Assembly (NCBI GenBank): GCA_024400115.1
Contig: JAKSNF010000010.1
Location: forward strand, 1 to 64,000
From: Paludibacteraceae bacterium
GTDB taxonomy: Bacteria; Bacteroidota; Bacteroidia; Bacteroidales; Paludibacteraceae
Length of the DNA: 64,000 nt
Reading direction: 5' to 3'
Positions 42,328-52,971 of this stretch are shown one piece after another (the stretch's first letter is position 1; each line of letters opens with the position of its first letter). Position numbers and translations under genes: made by a program. The notes beneath the pieces are model-generated. The model had not been told where the DNA came from. It did not search any database and was given only the letters and a program-made list of their open reading frames with translations.

Positions 42328-45114
42328 TCAGAAGGTGAAACGAACCGTCACCTTTACTCCGTTACGTCCCCAACCCGGTAACTTACGGGTAATGCCGGAA
42401 GGTAACGTGTACTCATTATACGTCAATCGACGGACATAGTCTATACGAATAAACTTGAGAACATTCTCCAATCCGGCGGTAAGCTCCATATAGGGCATAT
42501 GATAATCAATGGGAGAACCGGTACGACCGGCAATCATACGTCCTTGATCATCGTACGAAGCACGAGACAAATCTTCGGGGAAGTAATACAAGCCCTCATT
42601 ACCTGCAACAAAAGGATTATTCTTATCACTTAAGTAACCCGCTATACCGGAGAAAGAGAACACACCCCTCAATTTGAGGCGATTGATACCCGGAATACGG
42701 TTTAGTATCCAACCCTTGAAGTAATAAGTCATATACCAACTCGCGTATCTATCCATCATAAACTCCATCGGGAACATAGCATTAAAACCGTTTTGGTTCA
42801 AGAAGATAGAAGTAGATGTCTCCGGCGAATACAGTTTCATGAAGGGCACCTGATTCCACACATAGCCTAGTTCTATACGACCATCTATATGACCGAAAGA
42901 AGAAAGCCAAAAACGCTTAGAGGCAGAGAACTGAGTTGTATTGTACACAAATCCCTTTCCTCCGGAGGCACGGTCATCAAGGTATCCTACATGATGAACA
43001 AGACGCAAGACTGGAGCCTCATGATCCGCCGCAAAGGGAGACTCATTTCCTCCCCTATCCACATACGTCTTTGACCAAGCCGGAGTATAACGGAGTTCTA
43101 AACCCAAATCATAATTATAGTATCCCATTACCTCTTGAACCGCGTTGGGGTTGATGGAGCCATCTTCCTTAAACACCCAATCATTGGCATCCTTTACCCG
43201 ATAAAAATGCAAAGCGCTCACCGAGCCGTTCGTAGGTTGAACCGAAGTATGACTGAAATCAAACGTTGAACGGACTAAGAAATGCGCCTTCCACTCCTTC
43301 ACATAATCTAACTTAGTATGAAAGACATACTGGTCAAAAGGCATCGTGGGCTTCGATGTCGGAATAGACATCAGTATATTATCGCGCCTTAAAATACCTT
43401 GCGATTGGAAGGGCTCTTCCACATCATATTGCACACCCAAGGATAGATAATGCCTATCCCACTCAAACGGATGATACTTCTTGGCATTAAACGAATATAT
43501 TGCCGTGGCATTGTATTTAGGTCGCAAATCCTTCGTTCCAAAAGCAACATACCCTTGGAAGAACCAATGCGGATTAACATTGGCTGTCGTTAAACCACCC
43601 ACACGCAAACGAACGCCCTCTAACATATTCCATGACAAGAAGTTATAAATCGGGCCAAAATCCCATTTACTATCCCACATATGGTCTCCCGGAGCAGTGG
43701 TAACATACTCGGTGGTAACGGCATTAACCAACATCGTTAGACTATTGAAAAGAGGATTAGCCTCGAACTCCTCTACCAAATCGTATATCGAAGTCTCGTA
43801 TTTAGTCAACGGCTCAGGACGGATTGTGTCCCAAGCTAAAGCACCTAAACGAACAGCCATAGAGTCTTGAGAAGCATCCGTTTCAGGTCCAACAAACTCG
43901 GTTGGGGTAAAAGCAGAGAACGTTTTAGGATTAATCGGCGTTTCAAAATCCCAATCGGTATAAATCTTCGTTTGACGGGCAATCAGTTGGTGTTTCTCTC
44001 TAAACAAATAGAATCGAACAGAGGTATTCGTTCTTTCCGGAGCCCATAACCCGTTAGGCAGACGCTTATTCTTATGATGAACCGTGAAATGGCTGATAAA
44101 ATTGAGATTGATATTACGCGGTACATCCATCTTGTACTCCTTTACCTGATACGTACTATCGTCCAATATATATAAGTGACCGGTAAACGAATAACTCTCC
44201 GAATTAACGGGAACGAACGCCACATCTATACAACGCTCACCATCCAAGATAAGCGTATCCTGAATATAGTACTGATAGTAACTGATAGCTAATGCCGAAG
44301 ATAGAGGGGAGACAAAACGATTGTATAACAAATTCATGTTATTGTCGTTTATATCCACATCCTTAAAAGCGTTATCAATCGTTTTTTGGAAAGCTCCGGA
44401 GCCAATGATATCCTCTACACCAAAGATACGCTTTTTCATAAGAATATGTTTCTCGCGCCTGGGTTTCTTAGAATAATATTCATTCTTTAATTGTTCCCGT
44501 ATATCTATTGTCATGGAGTGTTGCTCCGTTGTTGTATCAATGTATTTCTCAGCGAAAGCAAACTGTTTCCAGAAGCGTTTGGTGAAATCCGGATGAAAAT
44601 TATTCAACGCAAACGATATTCGTGTATAGGACTGAGCGGTATAGAAATCTTCATCCTTAACCGTATTCTTGTCTTTATTAGCAATCACGTTCTTCATCAA
44701 TTCTACCGCCGGATTACCCTTTCGCTTATACCGTTGCTTCTCCCCTTTGGGCTTAACGATAACCTCTTCCAAACCAATGGCATCGGTGCGCATCTTGAGC
44801 ACCATGTTCTGCTCCGTCTTACCTAAGCGAAGATTCTGTACACCGGTCTTATAACCCATGTACGAATAATTGATGGTCGTATAACCTTGCGTATTGGACA
44901 GAGAGAAATTACCATCTAAATCGGAGGTTGTTCCAACTGCAGTGGGTTTATTCTTCTGCGCTCCCGTAACAAAATAAATCTGTACTCCCGGAAGCGTTTC
45001 TCCCGTTTCTGCATCCACTACAACACCCGTTATACCCGTGCGCGTCTGTCCCCAAACGGGGAAAACATACAGACACATCAATAGAACAACTATATAATAC
45101 CTTGCAAAGCGCAC
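42328..45114 (-). CDS. DUF5686 outer-membrane protein with carboxypeptidase-like plug domain
   Basis: A 928-aa protein: signal peptide (MRFARYYIVVLLMCLYVFPVWG), then a CarboxypepD_reg-like domain (TGITGVVVDAETGETLPGVQIYF, residues 25-115), then the DUF5686 region (KGNPAVELMKNVIANKDKN near residue 132) and a long C-terminal barrel ending in VKVTVRFTF. No TonB plug is clear. The family belongs to the Bacteroidota TonB-receptor-like outer-membrane set with unknown cargo. Last gene of the minus-strand operon from YhcH. Confidence 0.87.
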   Translation of the reverse strand: MRFARYYIVVLLMCLYVFPVWGQTRTGITGVVVDAETGETLPGVQIYFVTGAQKNKPTAVGTTSDLDGNFSLSNTQGYTTINYSYMGYKTGVQNLRLGKTEQNMVLKMRTDAIGLEEVIVKPKGEKQRYKRKGNPAVELMKNVIANKDKNTVKDEDFYTAQSYTRISFALNNFHPDFTKRFWKQFAFAEKYIDTTTEQHSMTIDIREQLKNEYYSKKPRREKHILMKKRIFGVEDIIGSGAFQKTIDNAFKDVDINDNNMNLLYNRFVSPLSSALAISYYQYYIQDTLILDGERCIDVAFVPVNSESYSFTGHLYILDDSTYQVKEYKMDVPRNINLNFISHFTVHHKNKRLPNGLWAPERTNTSVRFYLFREKHQLIARQTKIYTDWDFETPINPKTFSAFTPTEFVGPETDASQDSMAVRLGALAWDTIRPEPLTKYETSIYDLVEEFEANPLFNSLTMLVNAVTTEYVTTAPGDHMWDSKWDFGPIYNFLSWNMLEGVRLRVGGLTTANVNPHWFFQGYVAFGTKDLRPKYNATAIYSFNAKKYHPFEWDRHYLSLGVQYDVEEPFQSQGILRRDNILMSIPTSKPTMPFDQYVFHTKLDYVKEWKAHFLVRSTFDFSHTSVQPTNGSVSALHFYRVKDANDWVFKEDGSINPNAVQEVMGYYNYDLGLELRYTPAWSKTYVDRGGNESPFAADHEAPVLRLVHHVGYLDDRASGGKGFVYNTTQFSASKRFWLSSFGHIDGRIELGYVWNQVPFMKLYSPETSTSIFLNQNGFNAMFPMEFMMDRYASWYMTYYFKGWILNRIPGINRLKLRGVFSFSGIAGYLSDKNNPFVAGNEGLYYFPEDLSRASYDDQGRMIAGRTGSPIDYHMPYMELTAGLENVLKFIRIDYVRRLTYNEYTLPSGITRKLPGWGRNGVKVTVRFTF

Positions 45115-46272
45115 TTACAATCCTCTTTCTTTTTTGTACTTAGCCTCAATCTCTTTATATCGCTCCAAGACTTCCGTTACAATATCATTCCACGAACGAG
45201 TAAGAGTAACCGAAGCTTTATCACCTACTCGTTTCACTTCTTGTGGATGATCAATTAGATATGCCAATAACTGAGCATATTCATTGGGGTCATTAACACA
45301 TAAAAAACCATTCTGCTGATCGTCTATCACTTCCGCCGCCGTTGAACCTGCCAACATAACCGACGGCGTATGCATGGCTGCCGCCTCGCGAACAACCAAC
45401 GGAGCATTGTCATATAAAGACGGAAAAAGAAAAAGGTCTGCCGCCGCATAATAACTCTTAAGTATATCCCTGTCATATACCGCACCCAATAAAGTCGCTT
45501 TGTCTTCTAATCCTAATTCTACTATCTTTTGACGAATCTGCTGTTCGGCGTAACCCTTACCAATTGTAAAGAACTTATAGGGCAAGTGTTTAATCTTTGC
45601 CAATGCCTCCAACACAAAACCGATATTCTTCTCCCATATATGTTGCCCTACAAAAAGAAACATCATCTCTCCCTCCTTCATTCCTAACTCCTTACGCGCC
45701 TTCTCTCTCAAATAGTTAACCTCCTCTATCGGTGACACAAAATCGTTACCATTCTCCACCACACTCACTTCACCCTTATATCCATATTCTCGCAATACCG
45801 GTTCTACCGAAGCTTGGGGCACCCAAACAGCATCAGCCTTATTGAAGAAATTAACAACATGATTAACCGCAAAATCAACAAACGGAGTAAAGGGTATAGC
45901 CCTCTCAAAATCTTGTCTAAACTTAGAATGGAACGTCGCCACCAACGGTATATGCTGCTTATGCGCAATCTGCATTGCCAGATGTCCCGACGAGAAAGGT
46001 GCATGAGCATGTACAATCTCAAACGGAATATGCTTGAGCAACGACACAATCTTAGATCCCGGCATGCCAAAACGATAAGGCTTACGCATTGGAACGGGGA
46101 TAGAAGTATAGTAATAAATCGGATAAGGCACGCGCACGCGCTCGCCCGGGGCAAAAGGAGTAACCACCGTCACCTCTTTTCCTTTGGCATATATATTGTC
46201 AGCATAGTTCTTAACCGTCAGCGACACCCCGTCCATGATGGGGGGAAAAACATCATTAAATAGTCCAATCAT
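45115..46272 (-). CDS. GT4 glycosyltransferase
   Basis: A 385-aa GT-B fold retaining transferase. The N-terminal lobe starts [27 protein letters not shown] and the acceptor lobe continues with [19 protein letters not shown]. The C-terminal GT4 domain has [22 protein letters not shown] and the E-x7-E region [24 protein letters not shown]. This type often makes glycolipids (glucosyl-diacylglycerol-like). The ATG at 46272 overlaps the cysS stop (ATGA), so it is preferred over GTG at 46281. Confidence 0.88.
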   Translation of the reverse strand: MIGLFNDVFPPIMDGVSLTVKNYADNIYAKGKEVTVVTPFAPGERVRVPYPIYYYTSIPVPMRKPYRFGMPGSKIVSLLKHIPFEIVHAHAPFSSGHLAMQIAHKQHIPLVATFHSKFRQDFERAIPFTPFVDFAVNHVVNFFNKADAVWVPQASVEPVLREYGYKGEVSVVENGNDFVSPIEEVNYLREKARKELGMKEGEMMFLFVGQHIWEKNIGFVLEALAKIKHLPYKFFTIGKGYAEQQIRQKIVELGLEDKATLLGAVYDRDILKSYYAAADLFLFPSLYDNAPLVVREAAAMHTPSVMLAGSTAAEVIDDQQNGFLCVNDPNEYAQLLAYLIDHPQEVKRVGDKASVTLTRSWNDIVTEVLERYKEIEAKYKKERGL

Positions 46273-47741
46273 AAGCTCCACTCAAAACCGTCTTTAGTAT
46301 CCTTAATCGTAAATCCTAAAGCGGTCAATTCATTACGTATCTTATCACTCGTTGCCCAATCTTTATTCTGCTTTGCCTCTAAACGCATTTGTAACAACAA
46401 GTCAATGGCTTTCTTATATGCCTCTTGTCCATCTGCCTCCAAACTGCTGCCAGCCGCGCCTTCTAACCTAAGTCCCAGTACATCAATGGCATACGTCTTC
46501 CAAACAGCCTTCAGTTCATCCAGATCCGCCGCACTAATCGTTCCCTTGCTGTCTGCCACCGTATTAATCGCTTTAGCGCTATCAAAGAGGTGCTGTAACA
46601 CAATAGGCGTATTGAGGTCATCGTCCATCGCTTCTGCACATTGCTCTCGCAGTCCTTTAATCTCTACACTCGTTGCCGCAGCAGGTGTGAGCTTGAGCAA
46701 ACGGGCATAAGCCTCTTGCAAACGGGCAAAACCCTTCTCCGCTGCCTCTAAGGCTGCCGAAGAGAAATCTACCGTCGAGCGGTAATGCGCCATCAGAATG
46801 AAGAAACGTATCGTCATCGGACCAAACGGTTTCGTTAGCAACTCATGCTCTCCCTTAAAGAACTGCTCCAAGGTGATGAAGTTATGATAACTCTTACCCA
46901 TCTTCTTACCGGCGATGGTAATCATGTTATTATGCATCCAATAGCGAACCGAGTCGTGGCCCAAAGCCGCACACGATTGAGCAATCTCTGCCTCATGATG
47001 CGGAAACATCAGGTCCATTCCTCCTCCGTGAATATCAAACTCCTCACCCAGGTACTTCGTTCCCATAGTCGAGCACTCCATATGCCATCCCGGAAAACCT
47101 TCCGACCATGGACTGGGCCAATGCATGATATGTTCTGGAGCGGCTTTCTTCCATAACGCGAAATCATAACTATGCTTCTTCTCCGCTTGTCCGTCCAACT
47201 CACGCGTCTCAGTCACAATCTGCTCAAGGTTACGACCACTCAACTTACCATACGGAAAATCCTTGGCGTACTTCTCCACATCCATATACACGCTGCCGTT
47301 GGCTACATAAGCATAGCCCTTGTCTAATATCTTTTGAACAAAGTTTATCTGCTCAATGATATGTCCGCTCGCATGCGGTTCAATACTGGGAGACAGCACA
47401 TTAAGTGCCTCCATATCACGATGGTAGCGGTTGGTGTAATACTGCACCACCTCCATCGGTTCGAGTTGTTCCAAACGGGCTTTCTTAGCAATCTTATCCT
47501 CACCCTCATCCGCATCGTGCTCCAAGTGGCCCACGTCCGTTATATTACGAACATAGCGCACTTTGTATCCTAACTCTTGCAGATAGCGAAAAAGCACATC
47601 AAACGTGATGGCGGGGCGGGCATGACCTAAATGAGCATCGCCATAAACCGTCGGACCGCAGACATACATGCCTACATGCCCTTCATGCAATGGACGGAAA
47701 TACTCCTTCTGCCTCGTTAATGTATTATAAATCTGTAACAT
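46269..47741 (-). CDS. cysS: Cysteine-tRNA ligase
   Basis: A 490-aa class I synthetase. [26 protein letters not shown] holds the zinc Cys and the HIGH-type motif. [34 protein letters not shown] holds the remaining zinc ligands, and the signature loop is KMGKSYHNF. The ATG shares a base with the nagB stop and its stop overlaps the GT4 start, so three genes are translationally coupled. Confidence 0.97.
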   Translation of the reverse strand: MLQIYNTLTRQKEYFRPLHEGHVGMYVCGPTVYGDAHLGHARPAITFDVLFRYLQELGYKVRYVRNITDVGHLEHDADEGEDKIAKKARLEQLEPMEVVQYYTNRYHRDMEALNVLSPSIEPHASGHIIEQINFVQKILDKGYAYVANGSVYMDVEKYAKDFPYGKLSGRNLEQIVTETRELDGQAEKKHSYDFALWKKAAPEHIMHWPSPWSEGFPGWHMECSTMGTKYLGEEFDIHGGGMDLMFPHHEAEIAQSCAALGHDSVRYWMHNNMITIAGKKMGKSYHNFITLEQFFKGEHELLTKPFGPMTIRFFILMAHYRSTVDFSSAALEAAEKGFARLQEAYARLLKLTPAAATSVEIKGLREQCAEAMDDDLNTPIVLQHLFDSAKAINTVADSKGTISAADLDELKAVWKTYAIDVLGLRLEGAAGSSLEADGQEAYKKAIDLLLQMRLEAKQNKDWATSDKIRNELTALGFTIKDTKDGFEWSL

Positions 47742-48535
47742 TATAATAAATTGTTCTTCTCAATGTCTTTGAAATACTTATAGGTTCCTACTTTCAGTTC
47801 ATCGCAAGCGGCTTCGTCGCAAACGATGATACCGTGTTGGTGCATCTGTAAAGCACTGATGGTCCACATATGGGAAATAGGTTCCTCAATAGCGTGCTGC
47901 AACGCACGGGCTTTGTTATGCCCGTTCACCATAATGAGCACCTCCTCGGCATCCATCACCGTACCTACACCAACGGTGAGCGCGGTCTTGGGCACTTTAT
48001 TCACATCGTTGTCAAAGAAACGTGAGTTGGCGATGATGGTGTCCGTCGTCAGTTCTTTCTTGCGGGTACGCGAAGTCAACGACGAACCGGGTTCGTTGAA
48101 GGCTATATGTCCGTCCGGACCGATACCGCCTAAGAAGAGGTTAATGCCTCCGAACTGCTTAATCTTAGCTTCATAGCGAGCGCACTCGGCTTCTAAATCA
48201 GCGGCATTACCGTTAAGGATATTCACGTTCTCCTTGCGGATATCAATATGATTAAAGAAGTTATTCCACATGAAACTGTGATAACTCTCGGGGTGGTCTT
48301 CGGCAATGCCTACATACTCGTCCATATTAAAAGTCACCACATTGCGGAAACTAACTTTTCCTTCTTGATTCAGCTTAATCAAGTGTTTATACATACCTAA
48401 GGGACTACTACCTGTCGGTAATCCTAATACAAAAGGACGACTCTCCTTAGGACCAAACGCATTAATCTTGTTGGCTACATAATTAGCTGCCCACTCGGAC
48501 AACAAATCATAATTGGGTTCAATAATTACTCGCAT
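47741..48535 (-). CDS. nagB: Glucosamine-6-phosphate deaminase
   Basis: A 264-aa isomerase/deaminase giving fructose-6-phosphate and ammonia. [17 protein letters not shown] (phosphate loop, residues 38-54), [11 protein letters not shown] (catalytic Asp near 72), [18 protein letters not shown] (near 135) and [23 protein letters not shown] are all present, so this is a complete catalytic NagB, unlike the degenerate NagB domain at 58943-60598. It follows glgB after a TTTAAAG-type spacer. Confidence 0.96.
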   Translation of the reverse strand: MRVIIEPNYDLLSEWAANYVANKINAFGPKESRPFVLGLPTGSSPLGMYKHLIKLNQEGKVSFRNVVTFNMDEYVGIAEDHPESYHSFMWNNFFNHIDIRKENVNILNGNAADLEAECARYEAKIKQFGGINLFLGGIGPDGHIAFNEPGSSLTSRTRKKELTTDTIIANSRFFDNDVNKVPKTALTVGVGTVMDAEEVLIMVNGHNKARALQHAIEEPISHMWTISALQMHQHGIIVCDEAACDELKVGTYKYFKDIEKNNLL

Positions 48536-48554
48536 ATTCTTTATTCTTTAAACT

Positions 48555-50621
48555 TTAAACCATTTCCAGGACCACCGCGGAGCGAGCCGGCAGATACAAC
48601 TTCAGCCACCCCTTATGCTCTTTCTTATACAGTTTATCGGGTTGCGTGAAATGTTCTATACTATCGTCACTCAATCCAAATCCGGCGAACTCTTTCGCAT
48701 CTGTATTAAGCACCACTTTATACTTGCCTTCGGGCACGAGCATACCATAATCCGAAAACGACTTCTGTCCGTTCCAGTTAAAGACGAAAATCAGATTGCC
48801 TCTACGATAAGCCACCACTTGGTCGCCTTCGTTGTCCCACACATTATATACCCATGGCAGGTGCAACCCGTTCTTGTCTTTCTCTATTGTCAGTTTCTCC
48901 TGCAATAACTGTACCATTTGAGCATCAAAGCGGTCAAGGTCAGCGAAATAATAGTTCTCATTATCCACCAAACTCCACTGACGACGGGCGTACTTATGAC
49001 TCCAACCATTACCTTGACGCGGGAAGTCTATCCATTCGGGATGACCAAACTCATTGCCCATAAACGTGAGGTAACCGCCATTGATGGTCGATGCCGTAAT
49101 AAGACGTATCATCTTATGCAACGCTATTCCCCTATCTACCATATAGGTCGAATGTCCATGCTCAAAGTGCCAGTACATATCGGCATCAATGAGGCGGAAG
49201 ATAATCGTCTTATCGCCTACTAACGCTTGGTCATGACTCTCGGCATAGGATATTGTCTTTTCGTCTTGACGACGATTGGTCATCTCGTACAATATATGTC
49301 CACCCTTCCAGTCCTCGTCCTTCTGCTCCTTGATGTACTTAATCCAGAAATCGGGTATGCCCATCGCCAAACGATAGTCAAAGCCCATACCACCGTCCTT
49401 GATAGGGCAAGCTAATCCCGGCATGCCGGACATATCTTCGGCTATCGTGATAGCGTTCTTCTTAACCTCGTGTATCAGTTTATTGGCAAGGGTGAGATAG
49501 CAGATAGCGTCACCATCGGCATTAGGCGTGTAGTAACTATCATATCCGTTGAAGTCCTCCCCTAAACCATGACTGAGATACATCATCGAGGTCACGCCGT
49601 CAAAGCGAAAACCGTCAAATCCGTACTCGTCCAACCAGAACTTGCAGTTAGACAGCAAGAAGTGCATCACTTCGGGTTTACCATAATCGAAGCATAGACT
49701 ATCCCAAGCAGGGTGCTCGCGACGCCAACCGGCGTGGAAATACTGATACGGCGTACCATCAAAATTACCCAATCCCTCGCGCTCGTTCTTAACAGCGTGC
49801 GAGTGCACTATATCCATGATAACGGCAATATTACGACTATGCGCGTCGTCAATGAGTTCTTTCAGTTCTTCGGGCGTACCAAAACGAGACGAAGCAGCAA
49901 AGAAATTGCTTACGTGATATCCGAAACTGCCATAGTACGGGTGCTCTTGAACTGCCATGATCTGAATACAGTTATATCCTAATTTCTCCACACGCGGCAG
50001 CACTTCACGACGGAATTGGTCATACGAGTTCACTTTCTCCTCCTCACTCGACATACCTATATGGCACTCATAAATAAACAACGCCTTATCTTTCCCCGCC
50101 TGCCAACGTATCTGTGGTCTTTTTAATCTCTTAACTTTTGAACTATCCGACTTCTCTAAATTCTTAATTCTTAATTCTAAATTAACATCCCAAACTTGCG
50201 CCGAAAAGATCTTCGTACTCTCATCTTGCACCACGCGCGTGGCATAACTCGGGATACGTTCTCCCCAACCGCCTTGCCATTCAACGAGCAGTTTATAGAG
50301 CTGCTCATGGCGCAAAGCGTCCTCCGGCCACTCTTTCTCCCAAACGCCATTGCCTATCGGTTGCAGACGATAGTACTCGTCTTTGTTCCAACCGTTCATA
50401 TCGCCTTTGACATAGATAGCCGTGGCATTAGGAGCCCACTCGCGCAGCACCCAACCGGTAGCCGTGCGGTGAAGACCGAAATACATATATCCGTTTGCCC
50501 AATCCTTGAGAGGAGTGCCTCCGGTTAGTTCCTGCTCCTTGCGGAGCGCATAATCGTATCGCCCTTGAATAGCCGAGGCAAAAGGCTGCAAATACGGATC
50601 GTTCGCTACAATCTTTAGCAT
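48555..50621 (-). CDS. glgB: 1,4-alpha-glucan branching enzyme
   Basis: A 688-aa GH13_8 enzyme that makes alpha-1,6 branches in glycogen. CBM48 is at the N-terminus (ATGWVLREWAPNATAIYVKGDMNGW), with barrel motifs DIVHSHAVKN, DGFRFDGVTSMMY (nucleophile Asp), ITIAEDMSGMPG (acid Glu) and YAESHDQA, and a beta C-domain. A low-complexity stretch LELRIKNLEKSDSSKVKRLKR (about 21 residues near position 155, DNA about 50119-50185) has the look of an in-frame micro-repeat. It overlaps YhcH by 7 nt. Confidence 0.95.
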   Translation of the reverse strand: MLKIVANDPYLQPFASAIQGRYDYALRKEQELTGGTPLKDWANGYMYFGLHRTATGWVLREWAPNATAIYVKGDMNGWNKDEYYRLQPIGNGVWEKEWPEDALRHEQLYKLLVEWQGGWGERIPSYATRVVQDESTKIFSAQVWDVNLELRIKNLEKSDSSKVKRLKRPQIRWQAGKDKALFIYECHIGMSSEEEKVNSYDQFRREVLPRVEKLGYNCIQIMAVQEHPYYGSFGYHVSNFFAASSRFGTPEELKELIDDAHSRNIAVIMDIVHSHAVKNEREGLGNFDGTPYQYFHAGWRREHPAWDSLCFDYGKPEVMHFLLSNCKFWLDEYGFDGFRFDGVTSMMYLSHGLGEDFNGYDSYYTPNADGDAICYLTLANKLIHEVKKNAITIAEDMSGMPGLACPIKDGGMGFDYRLAMGIPDFWIKYIKEQKDEDWKGGHILYEMTNRRQDEKTISYAESHDQALVGDKTIIFRLIDADMYWHFEHGHSTYMVDRGIALHKMIRLITASTINGGYLTFMGNEFGHPEWIDFPRQGNGWSHKYARRQWSLVDNENYYFADLDRFDAQMVQLLQEKLTIEKDKNGLHLPWVYNVWDNEGDQVVAYRRGNLIFVFNWNGQKSFSDYGMLVPEGKYKVVLNTDAKEFAGFGLSDDSIEHFTQPDKLYKKEHKGWLKLYLPARSAVVLEMV
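50119..50185. repeat. TTAATTC-type micro-repeat inside glgB
   Basis: Contains TTCTTAATTCTTAATTCTAA (50161-50180). In frame on the minus strand, at the variable CBM48-barrel linker. Confidence 0.65.
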
Positions 50622-51073
50622 ATAACTCGGGTTTTAACAATCAACTTACGATAACCGGCATTAGGGTCTGCTATTCCCGGTTGGTGAGCATCTTCGGGGA
50701 AGAAAACGATAAACTCGCTGGGCTGTACGTTTGCCATCGTGGTCGCTTTCTCGCGATAGAGCGCCATATCAATAGAAGCATCGTACGGCTTATCCACATG
50801 GTGACACGCCTCTTTAGCTTTCCATCCCATGGATTCTGCACCCGTAATAGGTATCTGAATGTCAATAAACTCATTATGGGTTTCAAACAAACAATCTTCC
50901 TCTAATTTACCGTTTACGTCCAGTACTTTAACGAGTAATTTCCCTTTTTCTAAAACCTCTGTTCCTGCAGGAAGGGATGTAACGTCCGTGACGGCAAGCC
51001 AGTTCATCACTTGGTCAAAACGAGGCACCACCTCAAAATAACGACTTGCGTTTTCTAATTTGTCGAGTATCAT
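50615..51073 (-). CDS. YhcH/YjgK/YiaL (TabA-like) family protein
   Basis: A 152-aa cupin-fold protein. GKLLVKVLDVNGKLEEDCLFETHNEFIDIQIPITGAESMGW and FIVFFPEDAHQPGI contain the His/Glu metal-site residues of the family. Members are linked to sialic-acid (N-glycolylneuraminate) handling in Haemophilus and biofilm control (TabA) in E. coli; here the first position in a glycogen/amino-sugar operon suggests a sugar role. The promoter lies at 51134-51165. Confidence 0.88.
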   Translation of the reverse strand: MILDKLENASRYFEVVPRFDQVMNWLAVTDVTSLPAGTEVLEKGKLLVKVLDVNGKLEEDCLFETHNEFIDIQIPITGAESMGWKAKEACHHVDKPYDASIDMALYREKATTMANVQPSEFIVFFPEDAHQPGIADPNAGYRKLIVKTRVIC

Positions 51074-51133
51074 AATGCAATAATTTTGTTTTCACTTCGC
51101 ATGCGCACACCCATACGTGTGCGAATTGGGCTG

Positions 51134-51165
51134 CAAAGGTACAAAAAAATTTGCATATATGCAAA
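51134..51165 (-). promoter_or_regulatory. Promoter of the YhcH-glgB-nagB-cysS-GT4 operon
   Basis: Minus strand TACCTTTG (51141-51134), 20-nt gap, TTTG (51165-51162). Confidence 0.8.
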
Positions 51166-51196
51166 AAAAAGTGCTACTTTTAATAAAAATAGCACT
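51163..51196 (-). terminator. Terminator of the PspC/PadR/DUF2807 operon
   Basis: AGTGCTA (51170-51176) pairs with TAGCACT (51190-51196); on the minus strand eight T follow. It overlaps the -33 element of the next promoter. Confidence 0.75.
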
Positions 51197-51223
51197 CATA
51201 CATAGCAAAAACAAACTCTTTTC

Positions 51224-52381
51224 TCACTTTATCGGTTTAATTGACGACAGGTCTTGCGTATCGCCCCCTAATAATATCGGCTTGCCTTTATAGCGGATAC
51301 GGGAAGCATCTTTGGCTTGTGCATCCAATGTGCCCGTCACGTTGACGAGCGCCTTACTGGCATCGGTACAACAAATCGTCAAATGCTCTATCTCGCTTTC
51401 CGTTGCCTCCACCTTACTGGCATCACTGACACGCATCGTTACTGTACCAAAATGTCCTTTAACCGTCGCCCGAGAAGCATCCTTCACCACCAGCGATCTC
51501 AGTTCGGACATGGTCACTTGAGCCAAATGACGACGATTAGTTAATCCCGTAATATGTAGTACACTATCTTCCACCCATGCTTGTACGCCCAATGGCTTAT
51601 TTAGCACAAACGAGCAGATACTATCTTTGGTTATCTCCACCGCACAGGCATCTGATACCTTAACCGAATGCCAGCCGTCCTCTACGATTAGCGGACAAGC
51701 GGGACCTTCGTCATTGTTCTCGTAGTCATGTAAGGCAATAGCGACTACATCCTGTGCTTCTTGGAAATTAAAACCTCCTTTGATAGCGATGATGCACGTT
51801 CCGATGATGGACGCAATCCACAAGAGAAGAGTGATAATCCAGAACTTGGCCTTGGGCATGGCTTTGTCACGAATAAGACAAACGATGGTGTGAATAATCA
51901 TATACACCGGCATGATGATCACCATCAGCACACAAACCATACCGACAATAGGCACGGCAAAAGCCATTCCAATGCTAAAGAAAACTATGCACACGATTAC
52001 TATCACAAAAAGCAACACCGCCAAGGGCACAGCGCTAATAGCTCCGGCAATGAAAAGGAGCAGTTTAGCGAGCGGAGACATGGGCGTTTTGCTGCGGGGT
52101 TTAACTTTCGGACGACTCGTCTGTCCGAAGTCAGAGGGTTGACCTATCTGGTTAAGGATAGGGCGCAAAAGAGCAAGCGTTACCACTCTATCGGTAGTAA
52201 GAATCATTTTTTGTCCGATGAGTTCGGAGATACGTGCTTCTATATCCTCTAACACTTCCTTGCTTTCGTCTTGAGAAAGGCGAGATTCTATATCTTCCAA
52301 ATAGGCGTTAAGAGTTTCGTAGGCATCCTTATCTAACGTATAAGCGAGACCTGCTAAATTGACGTTTACTGTTGTTTTCAT
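51224..52381 (-). CDS. Membrane protein with N-terminal HAAS-like and C-terminal DUF2807 domains
   Basis: A 385-aa protein. Residues 1-85 (LEDIESRLSQDESKEVLEDIEARISELIGQKM) resemble the regulated HAAS-type half found next to PadR genes. Three or four membrane helices follow (about 105-205, including LLLFIAGAISAVPLAVLLFVIVIVCIVFFSIG). The C-terminal beta-helix (about 240-375) repeats DASKVEATESEIEHLTI-type rungs of DUF2807. The start overlaps the PadR stop (ATGA). Probably an envelope-stress component controlled by PadR. Confidence 0.82.
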   Translation of the reverse strand: MKTTVNVNLAGLAYTLDKDAYETLNAYLEDIESRLSQDESKEVLEDIEARISELIGQKMILTTDRVVTLALLRPILNQIGQPSDFGQTSRPKVKPRSKTPMSPLAKLLLFIAGAISAVPLAVLLFVIVIVCIVFFSIGMAFAVPIVGMVCVLMVIIMPVYMIIHTIVCLIRDKAMPKAKFWIITLLLWIASIIGTCIIAIKGGFNFQEAQDVVAIALHDYENNDEGPACPLIVEDGWHSVKVSDACAVEITKDSICSFVLNKPLGVQAWVEDSVLHITGLTNRRHLAQVTMSELRSLVVKDASRATVKGHFGTVTMRVSDASKVEATESEIEHLTICCTDASKALVNVTGTLDAQAKDASRIRYKGKPILLGGDTQDLSSIKPIK

Positions 52382-52701
52382 AATGAACAGATTTTTTCGA
52401 TGGAACCATTGATTTTGGACCATTCGGTTTTCAATTGACTAAGAATATTTTTGCCTTCTTCTGTCAGCGTAAAGTACTTACGCGGAGGACCGGATGTGGA
52501 CTCTTGCCAACGATAGGATAGCAAACCCTCATTTTTGAGACGAGAGAGCAAGGGATAGAGTGTACCTTCCACCACGAGCAAGTCTGCCTTTTTGAGTGTA
52601 TCCAATACATCGGAAGTATAGGCTTCTTGCTGATCAATGATGGTAAGGATACAGTACTCCAGTACCCCTTTTCTCATCTGTGACTTTAGGTTCTCTATCA
52701 T
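52378..52701 (-). CDS. PadR-family transcriptional regulator
   Basis: A 107-aa winged-helix repressor: MRKGVLEYCILTIIDQQEAYTSDVLDTLKKADLLVVEGTLYPLLSRLKNEGLLSYRWQESTSGPPRKYFTLTEEGK is the full PadR core with its dimerising last helix. It is coupled to the downstream membrane gene and 1 nt from the PspC gene. PadR proteins typically repress their own operon until a stress signal is bound. Confidence 0.93.
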   Translation of the reverse strand: MIENLKSQMRKGVLEYCILTIIDQQEAYTSDVLDTLKKADLLVVEGTLYPLLSRLKNEGLLSYRWQESTSGPPRKYFTLTEEGKNILSQLKTEWSKINGSIEKICSL

Positions 52702-52702
52702 A

Positions 52703-52900
52703 CTATTCCGGTTGTGGCATTACAATGCAGAGTAAGATATAAAGCAGCACTCCGGGGAAGGCAGCGGTGAACAGACTGAGAATGAGGTACACTACGCGAA
52801 CGAGGGTGATGTCCCATCCTAAATACTCTGCAATGCCGGCACACACTCCCGCCAACATCTTGTTACTCGATTTGGTTAACTTACGACTTAATTTTTCCAT
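52703..52900 (-). CDS. PspC-domain protein
   Basis: A 65-aa protein consisting of one PspC domain: KLTKSSNKMLAGVCAGIAEYLGWDITLVRVVYLILSLFTAAFPGVLLYILLCIVMPQ, with one or two membrane helices. In proteobacteria PspC senses inner-membrane stress. It forms a three-gene unit with PadR and the DUF2807 protein. A 70-bp micro-repeat separates it from the receptor gene upstream. Confidence 0.9.
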   Translation of the reverse strand: MEKLSRKLTKSSNKMLAGVCAGIAEYLGWDITLVRVVYLILSLFTAAFPGVLLYILLCIVMPQPE

Positions 52901-52927
52901 AAAACTTGTGTTTTTAAATGATTATAC

Positions 52928-52971
52928 TTAAAACTCTAAACTACTCTAAACTCTAAACTCTACACTCTACA
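52928..52971. repeat. ACTCTAA/ACTCTAC heptamer spacer
   Basis: Tandem ACTCTAAACTACTCTAAACT-type units between the receptor stop and the PspC start. Same family as 61677-61722 and the miaA insertion. Confidence 0.85.

Noticed and set aside
42332-42354. Hairpin AAGGTGA/TCACCTT at the convergent sulfatase-DUF5686 junction
   Set aside because: Only a short TTTA follows; too weak to call a terminator.
47741-51073. A complete glycogen gene cluster including glgC and glgP
   Set aside because: Only branching enzyme is present in this operon; no ADP-glucose pyrophosphorylase or phosphorylase is in the window.
52928-52971. Possible CRISPR-like or VNTR array
   Set aside because: Units are only 7 nt, degenerate and without unique spacers; it belongs to the micro-repeat spacers.
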